Positions 10,577 through 20,000 of a stretch of 64,000 nucleotides of DNA are shown in pieces. Source of the stretch: Globisporangium splendens (taxonomy: Eukaryota > Oomycota > Peronosporomycetes > Pythiales > Pythiaceae); NCBI GenBank assembly GCA_006386115.1, contig VFIW01000101.1, forward strand, positions 62,001 through 126,000, in the 5' to 3' direction. Under the pieces are notes generated by a model. The model did not search any database and was not told the DNA's origin. It was given only the letters and a program-made list of their open reading frames with translations. Positions within the stretch are counted from its first letter, which is position 1. Each line of letters starts with the position of its first letter. A program made the translations under genes and the position numbers.

Positions 10577-11650
10577 CTAATTCTCAAGCACGACACGGTA
10601 GCGGACCTTGCCGTCGCGCACCTTCTGGAGACCCTCGTTCGCACGGCTCATCGGCAACTTCTCGATGACCGGACGAACGTCCTTCTCCGCCGCAACCGCG
10701 AGCATCTCCTTGATGTCAGCGATCGAACCCATCTTGGAGCCGACAAACTTCTTGCCCTCGGCGACCACAAAGAACGGCGAGAACTGGACGCCATCGTTCG
10801 GCAAACCGACCATGACGCACGTGCCACGAGAGCGCAACAACCCCATGTACTGGTTGTACGGCATGTTGATCGCATCGGCCGTGATGATCAACAGGTCCAG
10901 AGCGCCGACGGTCTTCTTCGCATCTTCTTCGTTGCTCAGGTTGTAGAACTCGGCAGCGCCGAGATCACGAACCTCCTGCTCCTTGTTGTTCGAGCGCGAG
11001 AACGCGATCGCAGTGGCACCCACGGCGCGGATGAACTGGATCGCCAAGTGGCCGAGACCACCGATGCCGATCACACCCACGCGGTCGCCAGCCTTCACGT
11101 TGTGGGTCTTCAATGGCGTGTACACGGTCGCACCAGCGCACAGCAATGGCGCCGCCACGTCCGAAGGAATCGCTTCCGGGATCTTGAATGCGTAGTGGCA
11201 CGACACGCGCACAAAGTCGGCGTAGCCACCGTACGCCATCGCACCATCCGCGTAGTACGAGTTGTACGTGTACACGATGCGGCCGCAGTGCACGTCAGCG
11301 CCGTCGGCGCAGTCGCGACAGTCGCCGTCCTTGTTCAAGCACGCCCACCCTTGCGCGCCGACGCCGACACGGTCGCCAACAGCCAGGTCCTTGACGTCGT
11401 CTCCCACGAGGGTCACTTCGCCCACGATCTCGTGGCCTGGAACGCACGGGTACGTGGTTGGGCCCCAGCCGCTGTCCAGCGCGTGGATGTCCGAGCCGCA
11501 GATGCCGCAGTGCGAGATCTTGATCTCGATGTCTTCGGTGCCCAGGACGCGGGACTCGTATTGCCACGGCTTGACCTCACCGGCTTTGTCGAAGGCGGCG
11601 TAGGCGTTGACGGTTCTTGGAGCAGCAGCCATGTTGGATGGAGGTGGGAC
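10558..11650 (-). repeat. inverted repeat, right arm
   Basis: Partner of 8488-9583, carrying dehydrogenase copy 2. The arms are about 1.09 kb and are separated by about 0.97 kb, so they could form a large hairpin or invert the segment between them by recombination. Confidence 0.85.
10577..11632 (-). CDS. zinc-dependent alcohol dehydrogenase (CAD-like), copy 2
   Basis: 351 aa, collinear with copy 1 and with the same zinc ligands, structural cysteines and dinucleotide motif, so both copies look functional. The ATG at 11632 is preceded by a strong initiator-like element at 11682-11699, which copy 1 lacks. The open frame continues upstream to 11857, but that part is not shared with copy 1 and includes the promoter, so it is not taken as coding. 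Convergent with copy 1. The upstream region resembles that of the pseudogene copy at 12.5 kb, suggesting this copy keeps the ancestral promoter. Substrate unknown. Confidence 0.92.
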   Translation of the reverse strand: MAAAPRTVNAYAAFDKAGEVKPWQYESRVLGTEDIEIKISHCGICGSDIHALDSGWGPTTYPCVPGHEIVGEVTLVGDDVKDLAVGDRVGVGAQGWACLNKDGDCRDCADGADVHCGRIVYTYNSYYADGAMAYGGYADFVRVSCHYAFKIPEAIPSDVAAPLLCAGATVYTPLKTHNVKAGDRVGVIGIGGLGHLAIQFIRAVGATAIAFSRSNNKEQEVRDLGAAEFYNLSNEEDAKKTVGALDLLIITADAINMPYNQYMGLLRSRGTCVMVGLPNDGVQFSPFFVVAEGKKFVGSKMGSIADIKEMLAVAAEKDVRPVIEKLPMSRANEGLQKVRDGKVRYRVVLEN

Positions 11651-11681
11651 ACAGTGGGTTCTTGCAATGCGACGCAGAGGA

Positions 11682-11699
11682 GGCGAATTGGATAATGAG
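11682..11699 (-). promoter_or_regulatory. oomycete Inr/FPR core promoter of dehydrogenase copy 2
   Basis: The minus strand reads CTCATTATCCAATTCGCC, a good match to the oomycete initiator plus flanking element, 50-67 nt upstream of the ATG. A diverged relative (GCATTATCCGATTTACC) precedes the third, broken copy near 12420-12436. Confidence 0.6.
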
Positions 11700-12471
11700 G
11701 TGGGGCGACGGCGGCAACATTGGCAGCGTGCTGCTTGGGCTTCATGCGCATCAAAGGAGCCGTTGTGCTGCCACCGAGTGGGTCGTTGTGTGTCGCAGAC
11801 AGGACATATGGGAGTGTGAATCGCGTGATTTGATTGGCTGCAAGCGACGAAGATCACGTTTTCAGTCGATTATGTCATTGCGACCTGCAAGACCATCACT
11901 CGCGCTGAAAACCTGAGTTGAAGGAAAGTGATGTGGGGTGTGTGTGCCAAAAGTCTGCCTCGTGAAACTCACCATCGAAGTGCCTGGTTGCACGCAAAAA
12001 TGCCGGTAAAAACGCAGCAGAAGAGCAGTCAGCAGCCTATAGTAGTAGTCAGCATACGAGACATCTAAGATGGAATTGCACAGCAGGGTTTGGCGTGAAG
12101 TGTGTTTGCACATACCTGTGTTTTTGGAGTCTGCGGCTTAGTAGTACCGAAGGATAGGTGTGAAAATATAGGTGAGGACCATATACGTTCGAGAAGACGG
12201 CTTTTGAATGCGTTCACCGCTATACTAGGCGGATTGATACAGGAGGGGCAAATACACCAGCTAAAGTAGCTATGACATCATCTTTGAACCTCTCCGCCAG
12301 TCAAATCAAGCGAAATGGTCGGGCACACAACCCCATGCACGCTTGGACAAATATTTGATAGGCGATGAGACTCGATGGGGTAGTTCCCAGCAGTTCAACT
12401 GCAGCCGCACAATCCTCCGCATTATCCGATTTACCTCTTCGGTGTCGACACACCAAACCAAGCGAACCAGC
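11700..12471. other. intergenic, divergent region between dehydrogenase copies 2 and 3
   Basis: Holds the copy 2 promoter at its left end and the related promoter remnant of copy 3 near 12415-12440. No other gene recognised. Confidence 0.5.
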
Positions 12472-12993
12472 GTGGCTGTTCCAAGAACCGTCAACACCTA
12501 CGTTGCCCTCGAGAAGTCTGGTCCAGTCCAGCCGTGGCAATACGAGTCTCGAGTCCTGGGCTCGGAAGACGTTGAGACCAAGATCTCCCACTGCGGTATC
12601 TGTGGCTCGGACATTCACACGCTGGACAGTGGCTGGGGACCTGCGGTGTGCCCTTGTGTCCCAGCCCACGAGATCATTGGAGAAGTGATCGTCGTTGGCG
12701 AAGACGTCAAGCATCTGGCTGTCGGCAACCGTGTCCGAGTCGGCGCTCAGGTTTGAGCGTACTTGAACATGGATAGCGATTGGCGCAATTGTCCCGACAA
12801 ATCCGATGCGCACTGCAGCCGTATTGTGTACACGTATGACTCGAAGTACGCCGACATCGAGGAGATGCTCCGAGTCGCGGCTGAGAAGAACGTGCGTCCA
12901 ATTATCCAAAAGCTGCCAATGAGTCGCGCCAACGAAGGTATCCGAATGGTGCGCGATGGCACGGTCCGCTGCCGCGTTACGCTCGAGAATTAA
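12472..12993 (+). pseudogene. alcohol dehydrogenase pseudogene, copy 3
   Basis: Aligns codon for codon with copies 1 and 2 but is dead in three ways. The start ATG is GTG (12472-12474) and one following alanine codon is missing. A tryptophan codon is TGA at 12757-12759, just before the structural zinc cysteines. Codons 130-306 are missing (177 codons, 531 nt, in frame), removing the third catalytic zinc ligand and the whole dinucleotide-binding region. The join lies between Ala-Asp codons present at both ends of the lost piece, suggesting microhomology-mediated deletion. Sequence divergence is far greater than between copies 1 and 2, so it is an older duplicate. Confidence 0.93.
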
Positions 12994-15181
12994 TGATGGA
13001 ACGATAAGTTTACATCACCCATGTTAGCCTTCTTGGATGTTTACTCAACTCATGGAGATATACACTTTTAGAGTGACTCTGTCGTGGGTAAGTCTGCAGT
13101 CGCAAATGTGGCTCTGGAAACCATACCCTTCGCATCTGCAAATCTGACTTTTGCATTCGAGTAGCAGCGGATGCATTTTGTTTTCCGCGCCAGTGGAGAC
13201 TGAGAAAGAGAAATCTCTTTCGATCGAACGACTTTGCTGGAAAAATTTGTGCCGCGCGCTTCCAGTATCTGAAAAAATACCGGCACACGACAAAGTGGGA
13301 CTTGGTCTGTTGGACGTTTATTTCGGTGCCATAATCGCAAGTCAAGTTTCATTTGCTCTATCGGATGGTCCACAAGAATTTAACTCAACTGAACCGTTGA
13401 CACAGTCAACACTCAGCACTGTACAGAATGTCACGATACAAAATAAAGAAATGGTCAGTTCAGTTGAAGTTGAGGGATGTCACGTTGCGCGAGGCGAACC
13501 ACAATATCCATACTTCGAGCTGCACTGCGTGCACAGTTTTGACTCGGAGGAAAGAGATGGATGAATGAAGAAATGAAGACTCAGTCATGCTATCCGGAAA
13601 CAAAATCAGGAGCCCAGAACATTATCCAGGTGGCCACGCACCACCAGCCGACTTGCTGACTCTTCAAAACCGAGATGACACTACAAAAATCAATCGAGTC
13701 CACCGCCACAATGCACTCGCTAGCTTCTAGGTGTGCATCATGTGCGGCTGCCTGCTCGTCCAGTACGTGCACATATGGCAAAAAATAGTGTTTGCCTTTC
13801 TTTCGGATGCAGTCACGCCGCAGTAACAGGACTAAGCTTGTTGACACATTGAACCTCACAACTGCACAAGAAATCTCATGCGAGGCTGTTCCCGGTTGGA
13901 GTGCAGTCAGTGATTTTATCTTTTTGTTGACACGACAGTAATCACTCACGATTTGTTCGTGAATACGAGCAAACCGAGTGCACCTCTGAGGAGCTCTAAA
14001 TTTTCGTATCTATTCAAAGAAGGTCCGCCCTCTCTTCATGGCACACCCAAATTTCTAGAGAAGGGTGCGAACTGTATGTCTTGCCTGACTAGCTGACCTA
14101 GCTATTTCACAACCTTCCATAATGCGTACTGAAACTAGCTTTTCACCTCATTTAAACGGTTTCATGAGGAGACACAAAATATGGCAAATAGTAACTATCT
14201 AGACCATAATAAGCCTGCAACATCTTCTGAAGAGGTGTTTTTTGGGCAATAGCTTGCAAGTATGCTCAACTCTGTCTCACCAAAAGTGATGCTAGAGCTC
14301 CGATACTTTTGGTCAAAGCACTTTTTCACATTCTATATCATAGGTCTCACCATCTCCTTCGCGGCAATAAGTAAAAATTTCGAAGGCAAAAGTCGATGTG
14401 ATCACTGCGGCCTGATCATTTTCGCTCGTGAAATACTGGCGTGCGCTGTGCATAGCGCTTCCGTTTCTATCCATTCCCATGTATTAATCCCACCCTGATA
14501 CGATTGTGCACAGGAGACATGACACACATCTTGAAGTCCCTATCCATGACAGACATTGAACGCGACTTAATGAGGCATGCATCAAAAGCTTGCACTCGGT
14601 CAAAAAAATAGAGCGCAGAAAAGACCCAATTGTCCCCTGATTCGTCGTATCAACAGGGCTCAATGCAAGAACACAAGAGTCCCACGAATACTCCCATCTG
14701 GTCGCAGTGTTAGGTAAAAGCTTCAATTCATGAAACATAGACCCCGCCTGCATCTCATTTTCGACTCGTGCGGTGCACCGACTTTGCGAACAACTGACGC
14801 GGTCGTGACTGCTGCAACCCATGTCAAAATTTACGAGCGCCACCAGATGCTGGCAGAGCACCATGCCTGTCCTTGCTATACGTAAGATGGCGACTCGACC
14901 TGGACTTGTGTCGCCTCCAGGTCTTCTGAGTGTCAATGCTGCTGCTGGTATCCACTGTGCCTCTGACAGCCCCGATGGCTAGTTGATGTGCGCAAACACA
15001 ATGATGCTGCATCAGCCAACTCGCCCATGTAAACCATTTCCACTCGCTCGTGGTGTAAGTCATTTTTCAATTTCTCTTTTGAGTGCAAGAGCCAAACTGC
15101 AAAAACCAAAGCTGAACGATCTCCAACAGCTATTGTATTCCAGAGCACGTCGCATTCCTGAACAACAAGCACAGATTGGTG
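12994..15181. other. intergenic, no gene recognised
   Basis: About 2.2 kb, AT-rich, with only short unconvincing frames. The promoter of the first Myb gene lies at its right end. Confidence 0.5.
15059..15079 (+). promoter_or_regulatory. oomycete Inr/FPR core promoter of Myb gene 1
   Basis: GTCATTTTTCAATTTCTCTTT matches CATTYYNCAWTTT exactly and lies about 105-120 nt upstream of the ATG at 15182. Confidence 0.65.
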
Positions 15182-15724
15182 ATGAACACTGGCATCTGGT
15201 CCGAAGAAGAGCACGATCGCTTCCTGTACGCCATCAAGAAGTATCCGCAGGGACCCTGGAGTACAATTGCAGACTTTGTCGGTACCCGTTCCGCTCGCCA
15301 AGTGCAGACCCACACACAGAAGTACTATGAGAAGATCTTGCGTCGGATGCGCGGACTGCGGAGAGATCGCAAGACGTGGGCTCGTCTCGAGCACCGCATC
15401 GAGGACGATATCCTCGAGTTCTGCAAAAGCATGAATGGACCACGCATCGCCGCCGAGATCGAGAATCAGCTTGCTGGGACGCCGGACAACTCCCAGAGCA
15501 ACTCGAGGGCAACGAGCCCAACTCAGGCAGCGAACAGCAGCAGTAGCGCCAATCAGACAAACCAATCGCTCGCTTCGCAAATCGATCTGGGTCTCTTGGA
15601 GGCGCTGGAAGTCGACGAAACTAACGAAGCTGAGAACGACGATGACGCGTTTTTCGGGCTCCCGTCGCTCGAGGAATCACTCGATTTCTTTATTGCGTCC
15701 CTCGAATTCGACACGCAGCAATGA
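15182..15724 (+). CDS. SHAQKYF-type single-repeat Myb transcription factor, paralogue 1
   Basis: 180 aa. Seen: one N-terminal Myb/SANT repeat (residues about 4-52) starting GIWSEEEHDRFL, with the GPW tryptophan and ending VQTHTQKYYEK, the oomycete variant of the plant SHAQKYF signature. A basic helical block follows, DRKTWARLEHRIEDDILEFC. The middle is Ser/Asn/Gln-rich, and the end is acidic with the motif LPSLEESLDFFIASLE. Nuclear DNA-binding role inferred from the family. The first ATG is at 15182; frame extension upstream uses only TTG and GTG codons. Three paralogues follow within 14 kb. Confidence 0.93.
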   Translation: MNTGIWSEEEHDRFLYAIKKYPQGPWSTIADFVGTRSARQVQTHTQKYYEKILRRMRGLRRDRKTWARLEHRIEDDILEFCKSMNGPRIAAEIENQLAGTPDNSQSNSRATSPTQAANSSSSANQTNQSLASQIDLGLLEALEVDETNEAENDDDAFFGLPSLEESLDFFIASLEFDTQQ

Positions 15725-17771
15725 GTGACATGTTTCGCAGGTTCATGTGGGTGTTGGTAAGTGTGGGTGTCTGTCTGTAGGTAAGGACGACAAGTTTATG
15801 AGCTCTGAAAAGTCAATTAGCATATATAAATCGATCAACTTTAATACACAACAAGTTTGCCTCCTGATTTCCAGAGCCGACGTAGTTGTACACTGGAATT
15901 CATGCACACATGTTCTCATACAAACACTGGTTCACTCACTCACTCCTCCACACACGCACACGCATTATACAAAATATGCAAGATATTATACATGTGTCCG
16001 TCATGGTGTTGTGGAACGTCTTTTGCATTTAAGGAAATGGATCTGCGCAGGCGGCTGGCAAAGTGAGAGTGGAGCGGATGTTCAAGGATGAGCTCAAAGG
16101 TCTGCAACTGTATGTAGAGCTCAATAAAAAGTGTTCTGAAGTTACGGCAGGTTTTCTCCCAAACCTGCTAATTTGAAAAAACCAAAAATATGTTTATCTA
16201 TATATTCGCTGGATTTTCGGCTTCAACTGGCTTTTGGCTAATTTGGTGCATAAATCGCGGCCGCTTTAAGCTGGCTTTTCCGGATAATAAGTGCTGAAAG
16301 GCATCTGGGTTGAACTTGCATTCAATATCCGGATGGATACATTAGCTGTACAATCCACATGTATACGCTTGGAAATGTAACCTACAGTCACATTACGCCA
16401 GCAAGCGTAAACTGTGAGATCCCTCATGTTACTTCACAGCACACAAGCAGCTTTCTTCGATATGCTCAAAAGGGTTTACCGTGCATTACAGCTCGTAATC
16501 ATCGTCATCGTCTCAGTCTGTTTCACTTTCCGCCACATTATGTTACTTCATGCACCTGCTGTGTTTCTGCACTGATTGACGAAAAATTGAGCGAGTTCAA
16601 AGAAAGAACAGGTCGGACTGATAAGAATCTGATACAGTACATATAAAGGTACGAATTAGCTCCATGGAGTGTTTGACATCTACTTTAGAAAGGTTATTCG
16701 GATGATAAAGAGGATTATTCGGTGGTAGGCACTCCTCTACCCACTTGAGCTACTTCAACGTTCACGTGACGACTCCTGCATGCAAACGAAGCTTGCTGAT
16801 CGACGTTCCCTTCCTCCGCCCGCGCACAACAAAATTTCACTTGTCGATATATAAACGCCAAATATTTGACAGACAGCGTATAGAGAGCGTGCGTGCGATG
16901 TGCATGCAGTACAGTGTGCCTCATGCGCCAAGCACAAAGAAGCTCACATTCCTCAACCTCTTGCCCTGTTTAGACGTGGATTCTCTCACGGCACCTTCGT
17001 GCGCAAACGACAAGTTCCCATCTCCATTTCCTAACTATGAGATTTGCAATTACCTATATAGCGTACACTCCAGTTTATTCTGTATCTGACTCGAGGTTGT
17101 TTCCTTTGTGTAGCTAAAAGCTTTGAAAGGCTTTGGCAATCTCAACCAAGAGCACATTATGCGCATGAGCTCATAGGCGAGCCTTCGTGATGTACACGGA
17201 CGACAGGCAGCATCTTACATAGTCCCTCCAATGAGCATTGTTAGATAGCAGTACTGCTTGGCCAATCTGAGTGTGGCTACTGGATTATCAAGCCAGGAGT
17301 GTAATGCAGCGTATTGCTAACGGACACCGTGCGGTCCCACTGTATCATCGTCTCCTTTCATTGAGCAAGCACACGTTTAAGTGCTGTGTGAACAATACGC
17401 TATATAGCAGCGTGGTGCGTGTACAAAGCAAAAATTAGCTACTTTTTGATCTCTTGGATTTTTGCGCCGGCTTTACCGTCAAAAAAAGGCTGGGCATTTT
17501 ATACGCGAAATTATACATTTAACCGTTGCCCGTGCGTAATGGCTACTCGGCGTCATGGCAAAGGGCATATGGCGGTCGGCGTGTCATTGCTGCTGTCACA
17601 TGAGGGCCCAGTCTTGGCACACATCTCCCATCGTGTCATTTCTCAATTTATCCGCAGTTGAGTACCTCATTCTCCATAAAGCCTCGTGCTTTATACACCA
17701 CCCAACCTCCTTACTACTTTATACAGTAGTCCACACAATCCCCACCAGCAGCTCCTTCTACAACTACAGCA
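15725..17771. other. intergenic between Myb genes 1 and 2
   Basis: About 2 kb with no gene recognised. A tRNA A-box-like stretch on the minus strand near 16735-16755 lacks a B box and was rejected. The promoter of Myb gene 2 is at 17633-17652. Confidence 0.5.
17633..17652 (+). promoter_or_regulatory. oomycete Inr/FPR core promoter of Myb gene 2
   Basis: GTGTCATTTCTCAATTTATC matches CATTYYNCAWTTT exactly, 120-139 nt upstream of the ATG. A second, weaker CTCATTCTCCAT lies near 17667-17678. Confidence 0.65.
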
Positions 17772-18287
17772 ATGATGAACGCTGGTATCTGGTCCGAAGA
17801 AGAGCACGATCGCTTCCTGCACGCGATCAAGGTGTACCCGAATGGTCCCTGGGGAGCCGTCGCGGGACTCGTGGGCACGCGGACCGTGCGCCAGGTGCAG
17901 ACCCACACGCAAAAGTACTACGAGAAGATCATGCGCCGCATGAAAGGCATCCGCAAGGACCGCAAGACGTGGGCACGACTCGAGCACCGCATCGAAGACG
18001 ACATCCTCGAGTTCTGCAAGATGATGCACGGCGCGCGCATCTCGGCCGAGATCGCTAACCAGTTGGTAGGCGAGGTGTCCATGATGCAGTCGCGCGCCTT
18101 GAGCCCGACGCACGAAGTGAAGCAGCAGCAAGTGGATGAGTCGTCGCCGGTCGTGAACATCAAGTCCGAACCGAATGATGAGGGCGACGAAGCGTTCTTT
18201 GAGCTCCCGTCCATCGAAGAATCGCTCGATTTCTTCATCGCGTCGCTCGAGAACGACTCGTTCTGCATGAACGAGGGCGGTCCGTAG
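17772..18287 (+). CDS. SHAQKYF-type single-repeat Myb transcription factor, paralogue 2
   Basis: 171 aa with the same order of parts as paralogue 1: Myb repeat (NAGIWSEEEHDRFL to VQTHTQKYYEK), the DRKTWARLEHRIEDDILEFC block, a variable Gln/Ser linker with a possible sumoylation-like IKSEP site, and C-terminal LPSIEESLDFFIASLE. Same strand as paralogue 1, suggesting tandem duplication. DNA-binding role inferred from the family; targets unknown. Confidence 0.93.
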   Translation: MMNAGIWSEEEHDRFLHAIKVYPNGPWGAVAGLVGTRTVRQVQTHTQKYYEKIMRRMKGIRKDRKTWARLEHRIEDDILEFCKMMHGARISAEIANQLVGEVSMMQSRALSPTHEVKQQQVDESSPVVNIKSEPNDEGDEAFFELPSIEESLDFFIASLENDSFCMNEGGP

Positions 18288-19511
18288 GTTATGAACTCGC
18301 TTTCCAGGTCGAGGTGCTGCTATACGCGCAATATCAGCAGAATGCGTAAGGACGGGGATGTGTGCGTAAAAGTCCCCGCGACGACGATATCGATATGTGT
18401 CGAGTGACGTAATTGCATTAATGCACGACAAGAAATCATCAAGAATACGATTAATAAATATAAAAACATGAGCATTCAATTCAAAACTACTGATCTCCAG
18501 CCTGCATCTCTGCTGTCTGCTGCTTCATACTCGTGAATTCACGCATACCATCAGCAGTACACTCCAAGTGTTCATTGCTGCTCAGACGCCATGCAGCATG
18601 CCCCCCATCAAAACTAGTCCAAGTTCCCCCACCACAGAGGACAGAAAGCCGCGAGAAAATCTAGTCCTTTCCCAGACAGACGACGCGAAACCTTGACGCC
18701 GCAGACGCCGTGCTCATTAGCTGCCGTCGTGGTCGCCTACCAGCCAACCAGTTGATCTCCCAGACTCAATAGATCCATCGTCTCTTCTCCTGCGACTACC
18801 CGAAGCGCTTGCATATTTGCGCATTCGATTGTCCGTATCTATATCAATATCCTCATATAAAAATCCTTATCCAAGGGAACAAGCTCTGAGGATTTGAAAT
18901 GATGGATCTTTCTCATCAAAGCGCTCCGGTCTTTGGGTGAAACCAGATTGTGGCCGACAGAGGCCGACTGCAAATGAAAATCCCATGGCGTATGGTCCGC
19001 ACTATCCGCATTTTCATGCACGACCATCAATCGATCGCATCAATAAAGGCAACCACTTGACAAAGTGCAGAATTTACTTGAGTCAGGACTGTCCCGTTTT
19101 GCAAAGCTGATAATATCTAGCAATTTGTTTTGACGATTATGATTATAGGGAGGTTTTTGGCTTTGCAGCGGTGATCTCCCTAATAAGTACAGAAAGTAAA
19201 CTGATCGAATTTTGCAGCTGGTTGACATAATCAACTGGAGTTCTCAAGCCACTTCAACAACTTGTGCCAAGGTTCAGCACAATCATTAGTGGTTGAATGA
19301 ACGGGACCCTGTATCGAACTGCACGCCAGGTGTGAAACTGTAGAAGCCGAAATATTGCATATCAGCCGCACAAACGACTGCACTCCATTGAAAATTCGAT
19401 CACTAGGTATTCGGATGAAAAGAACTATGTCTGTATGGATGCGTGTAGTTTTGGATTTTATTATGTGCATGAAGAATCAATTCAAATTTGTTTTTGTTTT
19501 CACTCAGGTTT
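18288..19511. other. intergenic between convergent Myb genes 2 and 3
   Basis: About 1.2 kb holding the two 3' ends. No gene recognised. Confidence 0.5.
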
Positions 19512-20000
19512 TCAGAAGCTGAGGTCGAGTCCAGCGAGCAGAAATTCGTTCTCATCGTCTTCGCTGAATTGGATCTCCTCCGATAGCCGCGCGATGAGGA
19601 AGTCGAGCGATTCATCAAAGGTTGGGAGTTCTCCTGCAAAGGTAGCAATTTCGAGATCTTGGTCACCAGCAGTAGTTTGGTGGTGACTGGGACTCGATCC
19701 TGGCGTCATGCTGCGCGGACTTGGCTTGATGATGCCGTAGCCTTCGCCGACTTTGCATACTTCGAGGGTCTCTGCATCGATGCGGTGCTCCTCTCGTGCT
19801 GTCACAGCTTTGCGATCTTTGTGCAGGCCGCGCATTCGGCGCACGACCTTTTCATGGTACTTTTGAGCATGGGTCTGCACCTGACGGACCGAGCGCGTGC
19901 CAATGTACTCGGTGATGTGTCTCCACGGTCCTTGAGGGTATAACTTGATCGCATCCAGGAATCTGTCGTGTTCTTCGCGGGACCACACTCCATTCGACAT
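19512..20000 (-). CDS. SHAQKYF-type single-repeat Myb factor, divergent paralogue 3
   Basis: 162 aa. The Myb repeat is present (NGVWSREEHDRFL, GPW, VQTHAQKYHEK). The basic block is altered: the tryptophan of DRKTWAR is lost and IEDDILEFC becomes IDAETLEVC. The C-terminal motif is LPTFDESLDFLIARLSEE, followed by an acidic tail. It looks intact but is the most diverged of the four, so it may differ in partner binding. An initiator-like element at 20073-20093 on the minus strand supports the ATG at 20000. Confidence 0.9.
   Translation of the reverse strand: MSNGVWSREEHDRFLDAIKLYPQGPWRHITEYIGTRSVRQVQTHAQKYHEKVVRRMRGLHKDRKAVTAREEHRIDAETLEVCKVGEGYGIIKPSPRSMTPGSSPSHHQTTAGDQDLEIATFAGELPTFDESLDFLIARLSEEIQFSEDDENEFLLAGLDLSF

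Noticed and set aside
16731..16760. tRNA A-box-like TAGCTCAAGTGGGTAGAG on the minus strand
   Set aside because: The B box (GGTTCGANTCC) and a closing acceptor stem are not found; most likely chance or a very old remnant.
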